Positions 31,501 through 40,226 of a stretch of 64,000 nucleotides of DNA are shown piece by piece (the stretch's first letter is position 1; every line of letters begins with the position of its first letter). Position numbers and translations under genes: made by a program. Location: contig NZ_CP089985.1 in NCBI RefSeq assembly GCF_021390155.1, positions 620,001-684,000 on the forward strand, in the 5' to 3' direction. This DNA is from Pseudomonas sp. HN11 (GTDB taxonomy: Bacteria; Pseudomonadota; Gammaproteobacteria; Pseudomonadales; Pseudomonadaceae). The notes under the pieces are model-generated. The model saw nothing but the letters and a program-made list of their open reading frames with translations. It was not told where the DNA came from and did no database searches.

Positions 31501-34500
31501 ATGTGCGCAGCGGTTCGCAGAATGAACTCAACTTCAGCGGCTTCCTGCGAGAGGCAATACAAAACAATGAAATCAAGCCACAGCTTGATGGCTTCGATGG
31601 CACGCCTGAGGAAATGGTCCGAAAACTGGTGCGTGTTGGTGAGTTTTCCGTGGTGGAATCGAGCGCTATCTGGGGCGGTTCCCGAGGTAAGTTACCTGCC
31701 GCCGGTTGGGTGCCGCTCCAGCCGTTTGTCGCGGGTTCGCCCCTCCAGCCGGTTTACAGCTGGATTTTTCAGGACGCGCAATCCGCTGCACGGTTCAGCC
31801 ATGACCAGATGGCACTGAATGCAGGCGATCCCCCACTTTCCTTTATTCTCAAAGACCCTGCTGCCGAGCGGTATGTGGTTGCGACAGCGGTTACCGCACC
31901 GTCAAACACCGCGCTGTCGCTGTTTTCGCCGCTGCGAGTCTTTGGCGAAGACGACAGGGGGCGCTTGGCGCTGCCGAGCGACTTCGAAATCTACGGGATG
32001 TGTTACGCAACACGTCCACCGTTGGGCTTGAAGATCGAACAGCACTGGCTGTACGAGTGTTTTGTCTCACCCACTGACTTGGCTCTGGCGATCGCTGCGT
32101 CACGTGAGGCTGATTCCACGGTTAAACGACTGTTGTTGAGTACCCGTGATGGCGCTCAACTGGAGTACGTGTTCTCCGCCACAGGCCTGGAGGACCAGCT
32201 CTATGGCGTTGCGCCTACGGGCGTTGTAACGGATAACGGCCTGCAGGCGCAGTTGGTTGCAGGCGAACTGACCCCCATCGATTTCGTCAAGCGTATCGCA
32301 GCGGCGGGCACGCTCTGGGTGCGACAGACCGGTACATTGTGGGACGTGGAGGGGCAGGTCGGCGAGGGCTGGCGGCCATTCGCTCGCTACCCGACGCCGG
32401 TGTTCAGTGCGCCGTTTCTCTCTGCGGATGACGCCGCGCGCTTCGCGCATGAACAAATCGGTTCTGAACGTTCCATCGAGCAATGCGGCTTCATTCTCCA
32501 GACGCTCGATCAACGGTTTGTCGCCACCTTGCCATTGCCCTGTCGCGCAGGCGATCGGTTTGCACTTGATGAAGTCTTTGCCGCAGACCACACCGGGACC
32601 CTCATCGTGCCACGACCGTACGTGCTGTACGGGCAGTACGCTTCTTGCCGCGCGCTGTCGCTGATGGACACTGCACGAATGAGTCATTACGGCTGGTCGC
32701 GGACCGAGGCGTCGGTCGAATGGCAGCTGTTTACCGATCCGGAGCTGCATCGCCTGATCGGCAATCGCCATGTGGTCTCTGTGGCTTACCTGTCGAGCGC
32801 CGAGGATGCGCTGCTCGCCTATGACCTCAGTGGCTCCGCTGCTGAGTTGGCGTTGCGCGCAGAGCTGGCGCCAGGACCGCAGGGCAGTCAGTTGGACAGG
32901 CAGCGAGTGCGCGGACAGCTACGCCCGGAGGCGATGGTCCGCAAACTGGCTACCACCGGGTTGCGCATTGCGCAGGGCAATCGACTGTGGGGCGCCGCCG
33001 GGACGCTGCCCGACCACTGGCAAGCGATCCCTGCAGAAAAAGCGTTTGAACGGCCTGCGCAAGTGGCCTTCGGGGCGATTTTTTCCAGCGCCACCCGTGC
33101 CGTTGAAGACGCCCATGCACGTTTGAAACGTGGCTGTGGCTCGTCACAAACAGGTTTCGGTTTTGTGCTTAAACACGCCCATAAAGACGAATATGTGGTG
33201 TCCGAAATCGTGCCGAGCGATGGCAGCCATCCACTGTTCAGCCTGGCAAGCCTGTTTAAGACTGCCGAAGACGGTGCCTATGTCTACCCCTCAGGTTTCA
33301 CCCTCAAAGGGTTGTTCTATGCACGGCGCTGGATGCCGGAGCAATTGCCGAAGCACGAACGGTGGTTGGCCCAGCACTTCATATCATCGGCTGATCTATA
33401 CAGTTCGTTCCTGATCGCCAAGCAGCAGCGCGAAGAAGACGCGGTCACTACGTTGCCCGTGTTCATTTCGACGCTGGACAACGCGCTGCTCAAATACCAG
33501 ACACCCCTCTCGACACGCTTGTTCGATGCACAGAAACAACCGTCCGGCAATTTTGAAGATGTGCATACGCGCTTGGCGGGTGGGCAATTGACAGCCCAGG
33601 CTTTCGTGACTCAAGTCATTTCGTTGTGCTGGCTGAGCGTGATGGTCCCTAATGACTGTTGGGATGAGACCGGCAAACTCGGTACCGATTGGGTCCCTTA
33701 TGCGAATTTCAGTCGTAGAGCCCTGAGCCCGGCGTTTTTCAGCATGGACGACGCGCTACGTTACACACGGACACTGACTGCCACCCAACCGAATCAAATC
33801 GAGGGCGGATTGGTGTTGCGGCGGGTCGATGGGCTGTATGTGGCGACCGAGCCGCTGCCCGTGACCACCGAGAATTTCGATCCGAAAAGCATCCTGCCGG
33901 ACGAGGATGTGCGTCAGGACTGGCTCGCCCCCGGCATGAAGATTGTGGCGCGCTACCGCTCGCGTCGGGACACGTGGCCGGACTTCCCGCTGTCTGAGGA
34001 AGCCCTGAAGGTGTATCGCAACATGTTCAGCACCGATGTTCTGGCCAAGGCGCTCGACTGCAACCATTTGTGGAGTCATGAGTACCTGTTCGGGCTTGAT
34101 GGCTCGGTGATCAGTTTCACCTGCAATGACCTCAACCGCGATTTGCTCAGCGCTGAGCAACAGCAGCAGGAGACACTGGATTTCCAGCAGCTCAAAGTTG
34201 ACTTGGCGCCTGCCGCTCAGACGCCCCATGACCCGCAGAGCAACGTGATACAGCAACACCTGCGCGACGGGGTCAAGACCCCGACCGAGTTTATCAACCG
34301 GGTGCTTAAAGTCGCGACGATGAGCGTGGTACAGGGTAGTCAATTGTGGGGTAACCCACAGCTGTTGCCCCGAGGATGGTTTCCGGCCCACGGTTTTACC
34401 GTGCCAGAGAGCAGCACCCACGCTTCAGCGGACCGGGCGTGCAGCCCAGTGTTCCACCATGTTGATGATGTGGCGCGGTTCGTTCATGAGCTTGCCGGCG

Positions 34501-35708
34501 AGCGTGATGAGCTGACGTTTGGTGTTCTGCTGAAATCGACAAACGAACGCTGGATGGCCTGCCTGCCGGTCAAGGGGGAAGACCTTCAGTTTCCACTGAG
34601 TCGGGTGTTTTTAAGTGGCCAGTTGCCTCTGGGCTGGACCCTTCAGGGACTTTATTTGTGTGCGCCCGCGCGGCAACCCGACGAATTGATAACCTCGCCG
34701 GTTTATCGCAGTTTTATCCCGCCCAGTGTGCTTCGTGCCGTTTTGTGGGCGTTGCGTCAAGGCGAACAGTACCTGCCGCTTTACCTGTCGTGCGCCGACG
34801 GGGCGCTGCTCAGTTATCGCGCTGCTTTTATCGACAGTGACTGGGACAGTCAAAGCCGCTTACAAGCCTATGTAGAGAAACTGAACGGCGACTTCAACCC
34901 AGCGGACTACATTCACCAGGTGGCGCGCTCCGGTGCACTTGAGGTCTTGATTACGGGGGACATATGGGCTGCCCAGGGGCCGGTGGGTTCCACCTGGCGC
35001 CCAAGACAAGTCACCCCCTATACGCCAGGTAACGATGAACGAGTGGCTCTGGGCCCCTTATTCGCGCATGCCGACGATGCAGCTCGCTATCAGTGGCGCC
35101 GTTATCGTCATGCCCCGACCCAGCCAAGGTTGGCGGCCCTGCTCGCCAATGCGGCAGACAATACATTTCTGGTGACCGATCCGCTTGACGATAGCGGCCT
35201 CAGTGTCGGATGGGGCCGCCCAGATACGGCTGCGATGGATCGTTTATTTTCCAGCTACATCAATCCAGAGTACTTGAAGCGCCACTCCCGATATCCCCAC
35301 GGCTACAGGATCATGGGCGTGCAGCAGTTGTATAAGCTCACTGCCCCTCGTTCTCAGAAAAACCGCTACCAGCAGGCGCTCGCCGATAACTTCGTTGGCC
35401 AACCCGAGTTCAGGACGTTCGTCTCTATGTTCCGGGACAACCGGGTTGCGGGTGCTCGTTATTACTTCACACCGCGAAACGGTGCGCTGTTGGTGTATCT
35501 GCCCAGTTTTGAACCCGCCGAAACCGACATGCTGTTTTCCGGCTGGATCGATCCCACCAGCCAAGAGCCTCTCGCTACACCAAGCCAGGTGATCACGACC
35601 CTGGTTCACTCCGGCCGTTTGTACGTTCTGGAGCCGGATACGTTCTGGCAGCCTCGTGGGCATGTGCAGACCCGGTTATTGCAGGCGTTGCGTAAGACCT
35701 ATCGGTAA
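28506..35708 (+). CDS. Giant multi-module DUF4329/JAB-like protein (paralogue B, longest)
   Basis: A 2400-residue protein with eleven modules like those of paralogue A. TGAGGTG lies 6 bp before the ATG. Module 1 is very close to A module 1 (shared stretches such as VEYGSVIM, RLSDGLYVGTEP and LVASLHSH). It has a near-complete JAB-like set: E48, H103, H105, with T132-T-G-D135 where A has S-x-x-D. Module 3 keeps HSHP but has V for the glutamate. Later modules carry neither. Modules 5-11 align in order with the whole of paralogue C, and 7-11 with the end of A. The C-terminus is RKTYR, with no ER-type tetrapeptide. There is no signal peptide or membrane segment. Function is unknown; there are no frame breaks in 7.2 kb, so it is under selection. 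Confidence 0.75.
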   Translation: MDDSPPRGKRAAIPQGYAKLGPLTPAFISADDVARYLHERIGNRRAVEYGSVIMKRLSDGLYVGTEPVSDQHRQFDVSLILDTDSSTGEFIHPRGYRLVASLHSHSDTQEQARQAQPHLTLPMIHTIMSFFTTGDVVAIHQVRSTLPWAYLSGPDGTLLRYQVSYSTAEQEYAHWIEAGRLPTAPHGHDGTVVGEFKKLASVGSLRFLVSSAHWGGSVGDVPADWEPTKPFDAPTLQLPCGPVFSTRDLALNYAELRMSRQPDAKQRVLILRRGKQQVFVASEPQVAEPPAGTLPPFPVGFSLYGVYFHARPVLAQAPTQQSELYMNFVSPLALAQQIALMRHYAKDTHSTDHASLFIRTRDDAILRYRVSGAADESQLFVQNADGTVSDNGIQAQIQAGSLSPLTFVRRVATAGELSVIKVNAMWDTAGAVTAQWEPSRALTELALSAAFISADDAAHWAHLQIGSKRDKVYGGVILQRGKHFFATLPKPGNEQEFDFTTVIPIDEDDQQVPPVGFTLVAYFHSHPLLVSQAIASQDVVSWLRSSILPSEAASIIKNAQRYRIGSHYLSAAVDALVKYIPHDSDRTQTLLSYVESTTGAPRDIFGQYLPLLLGAGELWVLAANVVWGGQRGRVDKRWALGATLSGGQRMQPVLSAISQTLDIGSLLPLEPAVKGQAVFGYLLKAMGKEEYIATAPASERPKLTAPKKLFATGANGRAILPDGFRIEGIYCRLYPQSSWLHPEFFTPAVLAAVTEQLSADPTLYTDRRAFRLYLRTRDNALLSYAFSGGEGEAQFLGKQGATAENQLKAGTLTTNDFVMRLADIGQLTVLQVGANWPETGRVIPGGGAFGRLHNSLSPAFITADDAARYLHERIPGRSYDQLGYVLQRSDGLFVSTPPLYESDLSQQLGLSFDGEMFANLLMPIGYRIAGFFVALKNEFDIIKSKLTRPGESKPKLSLNEEATLYAAVPNYVYTTSITATNQKIPALYYSSPFNSLVKYVRSGSQNELNFSGFLREAIQNNEIKPQLDGFDGTPEEMVRKLVRVGEFSVVESSAIWGGSRGKLPAAGWVPLQPFVAGSPLQPVYSWIFQDAQSAARFSHDQMALNAGDPPLSFILKDPAAERYVVATAVTAPSNTALSLFSPLRVFGEDDRGRLALPSDFEIYGMCYATRPPLGLKIEQHWLYECFVSPTDLALAIAASREADSTVKRLLLSTRDGAQLEYVFSATGLEDQLYGVAPTGVVTDNGLQAQLVAGELTPIDFVKRIAAAGTLWVRQTGTLWDVEGQVGEGWRPFARYPTPVFSAPFLSADDAARFAHEQIGSERSIEQCGFILQTLDQRFVATLPLPCRAGDRFALDEVFAADHTGTLIVPRPYVLYGQYASCRALSLMDTARMSHYGWSRTEASVEWQLFTDPELHRLIGNRHVVSVAYLSSAEDALLAYDLSGSAAELALRAELAPGPQGSQLDRQRVRGQLRPEAMVRKLATTGLRIAQGNRLWGAAGTLPDHWQAIPAEKAFERPAQVAFGAIFSSATRAVEDAHARLKRGCGSSQTGFGFVLKHAHKDEYVVSEIVPSDGSHPLFSLASLFKTAEDGAYVYPSGFTLKGLFYARRWMPEQLPKHERWLAQHFISSADLYSSFLIAKQQREEDAVTTLPVFISTLDNALLKYQTPLSTRLFDAQKQPSGNFEDVHTRLAGGQLTAQAFVTQVISLCWLSVMVPNDCWDETGKLGTDWVPYANFSRRALSPAFFSMDDALRYTRTLTATQPNQIEGGLVLRRVDGLYVATEPLPVTTENFDPKSILPDEDVRQDWLAPGMKIVARYRSRRDTWPDFPLSEEALKVYRNMFSTDVLAKALDCNHLWSHEYLFGLDGSVISFTCNDLNRDLLSAEQQQQETLDFQQLKVDLAPAAQTPHDPQSNVIQQHLRDGVKTPTEFINRVLKVATMSVVQGSQLWGNPQLLPRGWFPAHGFTVPESSTHASADRACSPVFHHVDDVARFVHELAGERDELTFGVLLKSTNERWMACLPVKGEDLQFPLSRVFLSGQLPLGWTLQGLYLCAPARQPDELITSPVYRSFIPPSVLRAVLWALRQGEQYLPLYLSCADGALLSYRAAFIDSDWDSQSRLQAYVEKLNGDFNPADYIHQVARSGALEVLITGDIWAAQGPVGSTWRPRQVTPYTPGNDERVALGPLFAHADDAARYQWRRYRHAPTQPRLAALLANAADNTFLVTDPLDDSGLSVGWGRPDTAAMDRLFSSYINPEYLKRHSRYPHGYRIMGVQQLYKLTAPRSQKNRYQQALADNFVGQPEFRTFVSMFRDNRVAGARYYFTPRNGALLVYLPSFEPAETDMLFSGWIDPTSQEPLATPSQVITTLVHSGRLYVLEPDTFWQPRGHVQTRLLQALRKTYR

Positions 35709-35752
35709 TCAAACGACATGCGACTCCTGCATTTCTCAAGGAACACAAGGTA

Positions 35753-38700
35753 ATGGATAGACACATGACAACCCGCTCGGTCGAGCAACTTCTGCAAAAT
35801 CTCAGCCCACCGTTTCTAACCGCCGATGACGCGGCGCACTATGCGTTGACACAATTGGACCGGAGAAAATCTCAGCCCCAGGGTGGCTACCTGATCACTG
35901 ATCGCAACGGTTACTGTCGTGCAACACAGGCTTTCGAAGGGCTATTGAGCGACCTATTGTTAGGCGATGTGATTAGCATGGAAACTGCGGGCAATAGGCT
36001 ACTGCCCGCAGGGTACCGGTACGCGGCGTACTACTTCTGTGACGCGGACCGTGAGTCTGATACTCAGCGCCGACGGCCGAGTTGGACCCGGCAACGTATT
36101 ACCCTGACCATGAGCCTGCCGCCCCTGCGTGCGGTACTGGCAACCCACACCTTATTCCAGGCGTTCTACACCGTAGGGCCCCAGGGCAGCCTGGTGCGTT
36201 TCGTACCTAATGAAAAGGCACCGGGTTTATACACGCAGTTGCGCGAACGGTTCCGCGAGGACGCCGAGCCGGCGCTTCCTGTCGAGAGTGATCCGGTGGA
36301 AAGTTATGTTCATAGCTTGATGGCGGCTGGCCAATTGTCCGTGGTTAAAACCAGCGCCATCTGGGCTGGATGGATGGGCCCCCTGAATGCCAGGTGGAGG
36401 GCTTATGCACCCGATCCCGCCCAAGGCGTGCCCGAACCTCGAATGAGCCCGATTTTTGCCAATGTGTCTGCGGCCATGACGTTTGCGCATCGCTTGATGC
36501 TGCTCAAACCCACTGAATGGCAGACTGGTTTTTTGCTCAAACACCGTGACCGTACGGCGTTTATTGTGACCGAGCCAATACCCACGAAAGGCGACGCGTT
36601 CGATCCGAGGCAGGTATTTTCGTCGGACGAGGAGGGTGGTTTTGATGTGCCGAGGGACTACATCCTTATGGGACTTTATTGCTTGGTCAATGATCAGCCG
36701 GCTCCGGCTACAGTCAAGGAACCTTGGCTATACGAACGCTTTATATCGCCAGGGGCGATGGCCCACGCGCTGGTTTTGTCGAGAGGTATCGGAAACCCAG
36801 GATTTGCGTTGTACCTGAGTGTTTTCGACGGTGCGCAGTTGTGCTACGTGTTTTCCCATTCCGAAGCTGAGGAGGCGTTCTTCTATCCTGGATCCGACTC
36901 GGCTCATCCCATCGACAGAGGGCTTCAGGCCGCTATGGAGGCGGGTTCTCTGCGACCCCGCACGTTTATTACGAGACTCGCCGCCGCCGGTGAATTATCG
37001 GTACTTAAAACCAGTACGTTGTGGGATGTCGCCGCCCAAATCGGTCAGGATTGGCAACCCTATACCCACTATCAAAAACCGCCTCTGAGCCCGGCCTTTG
37101 TACTGGCTGACGATGCAGCACGTTATGCCCACGAACGCATCGGCAGCCGCCGCGAACGGGAGTACATCGGGTTGATCCTGCAGCGTGACGATCAACGGTT
37201 TGTCGCGACCGAACCGATGGTCAATCTGACCGATCGCTTTGACTTCAGCCAGGTCTTCATCGTTGAGCGTTCGGGGCTACCCGCTGTCTTGTACCCAGGC
37301 CATGTACTTCATGGCGTTTACTGTTCGCGGTGGAGAGGGGATGAGGTTTCGAACGTCTGGACCGGTTACGAGGCGCGCGTGGTGACGCAGATGTTCATGG
37401 ACGTCGACATCCATAAGATCCTGTTGCTTGGGCCTGGAAGGGGCCTGGCTTACTTGTCCGGCGCGGCGGACTGCCTGCTCAGCTACCAGACTCATCTGGA
37501 GGGGCAAGGGAGCCAACTGTTCGAGCGGACCCAGCCTGCGTCGGACGGCAGCCGGATCCAGCAGGAGTTACGAGACGGCACCATGATGCCCAGTGATGTG
37601 GTCACCGAGCTCGTCCTGTCGGGTGAGTTGCGTGTAGTGGAAGGCAATTCGATATGGGGGCCGCCTGGAAAAATCGAGAGTGATTGGTCCCCGCCCTATG
37701 ACACAGACGTGCGCAACGACCCCGTTTTGCCTCAGTTGGGCCCGACTCACACCAGCGCCCAGGCGGCAGTGGTCGATGCGTGCGCCCGCTGGCGCAGACG
37801 CTATGGGTTGGAATCTCGCGGATTGGGGCTGGTGCTCAAGCATCGTTCGCGCAATGAGTTCGTGGCATCACACACGGTGTCGGGCGCATTGCTGGATCGT
37901 CTTGTGCAGGCCTGTCGGTTTGGCGCTACGGTGTTGACTCAGACGTTCCAGGTGCACGCGGTGTATTACTCGGTGCGCGGCCTGGCCGCTGGGCTGAGCG
38001 GGCACGCGGCCTGGATAGCCCGGCATTTTATCGCGGCTGACGACTTCTACTGCGCGCTGTACGACCATCAGGGGAGGCGACGTGCCAATGGCCTTGAGAC
38101 GGTGCCCCTTTACCTCTCGCCACTTGACGGTGCGTTGTTGGAGTACCGCACGTCTGAAGATCCCTACCGGCTGTTCGTGGACGAAAATGGTCGCGTTGAC
38201 GCACGCGTGCTGCCGGCCAAGCTGGGGTTTACCCTGACTCAGCGCAGCTATGTCCAGGAAGTGGCCCTCAGTGGCCAATTGACGGTGTTGACGGCCAGTG
38301 AGTGTTGGGACGTGTCAGGTTCGGTCGGGGAGGACTGGACACCCTTCGCTCAAATCAATCGACGCCAATTGGGGCCTGCATTCATAACCCAAGACGATGC
38401 GGCCCGTTATGCTCTGGCGCGCCTGGGCAGCAAGCGCGACAGGATCTATGGTGGGCTGATTCTGCGGCGCATTGATGGGTTGTTCACGGTCACCGAGCCG
38501 CTGCCGATGGATGTGGAAGACTTTGCACCGGCCTGGATTCGATTCAATGCACTGGTCAGCCAGGCTCAGTTTTTAGCCGGCAGCACGGCGGTGGCGCGTT
38601 ACCATTCGCGGTTGACCATCGAGCCACCGTTTGCGCTCACAGAGACCGAGCGGGCGGTGTACCAGAATATGTTTTCCAGCGATTTCCTCGGTGCAGTGCT

Positions 38701-40063
38701 CAGCAAGAACACGTTCCCCGCCCGACACACCATCGGTCACGAATACCTGCTGTGTTCGGACGGTGCCTTGCTCTGTTTCACCGCCACGGGCAGCGCCCTT
38801 GAAGAGTCACTCGCGAAAAAAATAGCCCCGTCAAGCAGGGCCAATGTGCACCCCAAGGACAACGAACTGGAACGCGCAATGCGCAATGGAGAAGTCACAC
38901 CCAGTGAGTACGTCAACCGGGTCGCCCGCGCCAGCGACCTCCGAGTGGTGGAGGGCAGCGAACTATGGGGGCCAGGTGGCAGGCTCAAACAGTGGCAGGC
39001 GAACATTAAATCCGACGGGGTAGCAGTGGCCTCGATGGATAAGGCTCTCAGCCCGGTCTTTGTGCAACTGCCGGATGTGTTGCGCTATGTCCATCGCCGG
39101 GCGGCCACCTACAAAGAATCGACCTTCGGTGTGATTCTCAAAAGCCGTAAGTCGGCGTACTACATCGCCAGTCACCCGCTCGTTGTACAGCACGAGACGT
39201 TGGCCCTGGAGCACGTGCTTCTTGATGGGTTGGCGCCGACGGGGTGTGAGGTGCTTGGCTTGTACGTGTGCCCTGTCGGTAGCGCCATGGACCACGTGCC
39301 CAGGCTCAAGGCACCTGGCAAGCAGGGCTACCTGCCGGTTTATCAATTGCATGATGATGGGGCCTGGCTCGATGCTGTGCCTGTGCAAAGCGGACTTAGC
39401 TTTGGCCCACTGTTTTCACATCCTGACGATGCTGCCCGGCATCAGGTTCACGCCTTCCAAGACCGTGAACTCATAGGCGTGATCGTACGGGATACCACAG
39501 ACACAGGGTTTATCGCCGCCGAACCGCTGGTAGACGACGGCATTGAGTCGGCGGTCGCGCAGCGTCTGTTTTTGTACGAAGACACCTTGTTTGCACCGTC
39601 ACCGCCGCAACCTGCCTATCCCGCCGGTTTTCGGCTGCTGGCTGCGCACCTGTTCTTCAAAACCATGGGGCACGACAAGGATGACAACGATGTGGACAAA
39701 CAACTGCGTCAGCACTTCGTTGGCAGAGATGAGCTGGGGTTCTACCGCAACCTGCTGTGGGTGAACCAGGTAAAAGAAGCCATGTGCTATGTGTCGACTC
39801 GCCAGGGCGCCTTGCTGAAGTACGCACCCCGGTTTAGCGCTCGGGAGGCGTCGCTGTTTTCCGGGGTGGTGTTCGGTCCGCCGAGTTTTTCTCCTGGCGA
39901 ATGGCTGTCCCGGCTGGCGTCTGATGGCCGCGTGCAAGTGCTGGACCCGGACCAATACTGGACGCGGCGCGGAGTGGTTCACGTCGCTTGGAAAAGCGTA
40001 AACGGCGAAGAAGTACCGGCTTGGACGATACAGCCTGCTGTGTCGGGCAAGGACGAACTCTGA
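35753..40063 (+). CDS. Giant multi-module DUF4329/JAB-like protein ending in KDEL (paralogue C)
   Basis: A 1436-residue protein of seven modules, matching modules 5-11 of paralogue B in order. Examples are AFVLADDAARYAHERIGSRR, AFITQDDAARYALARLGSKR and the last module with SHPDDAARHQ. None has the full E/HxH/SxxD set, so if the fold is JAB-like these are non-catalytic. It ends SGKDEL. Only 44 bp separate it from paralogue B, without the shared palindrome, so it is probably co-transcribed with B. AAGGA lies 10 bp before ATG 35753; ATG 35765 is an alternative start. There is no signal peptide. It marks the right end of the 17-kb paralogue block. Confidence 0.75.
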   Translation: MDRHMTTRSVEQLLQNLSPPFLTADDAAHYALTQLDRRKSQPQGGYLITDRNGYCRATQAFEGLLSDLLLGDVISMETAGNRLLPAGYRYAAYYFCDADRESDTQRRRPSWTRQRITLTMSLPPLRAVLATHTLFQAFYTVGPQGSLVRFVPNEKAPGLYTQLRERFREDAEPALPVESDPVESYVHSLMAAGQLSVVKTSAIWAGWMGPLNARWRAYAPDPAQGVPEPRMSPIFANVSAAMTFAHRLMLLKPTEWQTGFLLKHRDRTAFIVTEPIPTKGDAFDPRQVFSSDEEGGFDVPRDYILMGLYCLVNDQPAPATVKEPWLYERFISPGAMAHALVLSRGIGNPGFALYLSVFDGAQLCYVFSHSEAEEAFFYPGSDSAHPIDRGLQAAMEAGSLRPRTFITRLAAAGELSVLKTSTLWDVAAQIGQDWQPYTHYQKPPLSPAFVLADDAARYAHERIGSRREREYIGLILQRDDQRFVATEPMVNLTDRFDFSQVFIVERSGLPAVLYPGHVLHGVYCSRWRGDEVSNVWTGYEARVVTQMFMDVDIHKILLLGPGRGLAYLSGAADCLLSYQTHLEGQGSQLFERTQPASDGSRIQQELRDGTMMPSDVVTELVLSGELRVVEGNSIWGPPGKIESDWSPPYDTDVRNDPVLPQLGPTHTSAQAAVVDACARWRRRYGLESRGLGLVLKHRSRNEFVASHTVSGALLDRLVQACRFGATVLTQTFQVHAVYYSVRGLAAGLSGHAAWIARHFIAADDFYCALYDHQGRRRANGLETVPLYLSPLDGALLEYRTSEDPYRLFVDENGRVDARVLPAKLGFTLTQRSYVQEVALSGQLTVLTASECWDVSGSVGEDWTPFAQINRRQLGPAFITQDDAARYALARLGSKRDRIYGGLILRRIDGLFTVTEPLPMDVEDFAPAWIRFNALVSQAQFLAGSTAVARYHSRLTIEPPFALTETERAVYQNMFSSDFLGAVLSKNTFPARHTIGHEYLLCSDGALLCFTATGSALEESLAKKIAPSSRANVHPKDNELERAMRNGEVTPSEYVNRVARASDLRVVEGSELWGPGGRLKQWQANIKSDGVAVASMDKALSPVFVQLPDVLRYVHRRAATYKESTFGVILKSRKSAYYIASHPLVVQHETLALEHVLLDGLAPTGCEVLGLYVCPVGSAMDHVPRLKAPGKQGYLPVYQLHDDGAWLDAVPVQSGLSFGPLFSHPDDAARHQVHAFQDRELIGVIVRDTTDTGFIAAEPLVDDGIESAVAQRLFLYEDTLFAPSPPQPAYPAGFRLLAAHLFFKTMGHDKDDNDVDKQLRQHFVGRDELGFYRNLLWVNQVKEAMCYVSTRQGALLKYAPRFSAREASLFSGVVFGPPSFSPGEWLSRLASDGRVQVLDPDQYWTRRGVVHVAWKSVNGEEVPAWTIQPAVSGKDEL

Positions 40064-40073
40064 ATACCCGCCG

Positions 40074-40217
40074 GTTCAGCGCTTGTGCATCAAGCCGATA
40101 AAAAAAGCCGTCAATTGCTGCCATCGTTACGCTGATCTGCAATTCTTCGGGGGTAATGTGCGGCACCATCAGCTCGACAAAATCAATGGAACTGCTGATG
40201 TGGCCCGCACACCGGTC
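40074..40217 (-). pseudogene. possible remnant of a regulator C-terminus
   Basis: Between paralogue C and the PepSY gene, the minus strand holds a short open stretch, SSSIDFVELMVPHITPEE then TMAAIDGFFYRLDAQA. It looks like real protein and resembles the C-terminal helices of TetR-type regulators. A stop lies just before it, and no N-terminal half is present. It may be the leftover of a gene cut when the paralogue block arrived. Identification is weak. Confidence 0.3.
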
Positions 40218-40226
40218 ATCAATGAA

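Noticed and set aside
35683..35708. ER-retrieval signal in paralogue B
   Set aside because: The protein ends RKTYR, which does not match KDEL, HDEL or REDLK.
22907..40063. RHS/YD-repeat core around the DUF4329-like modules
   Set aside because: No YD repeats or RHS cleavage motifs are present; only the DUF4329-like modules themselves were seen.
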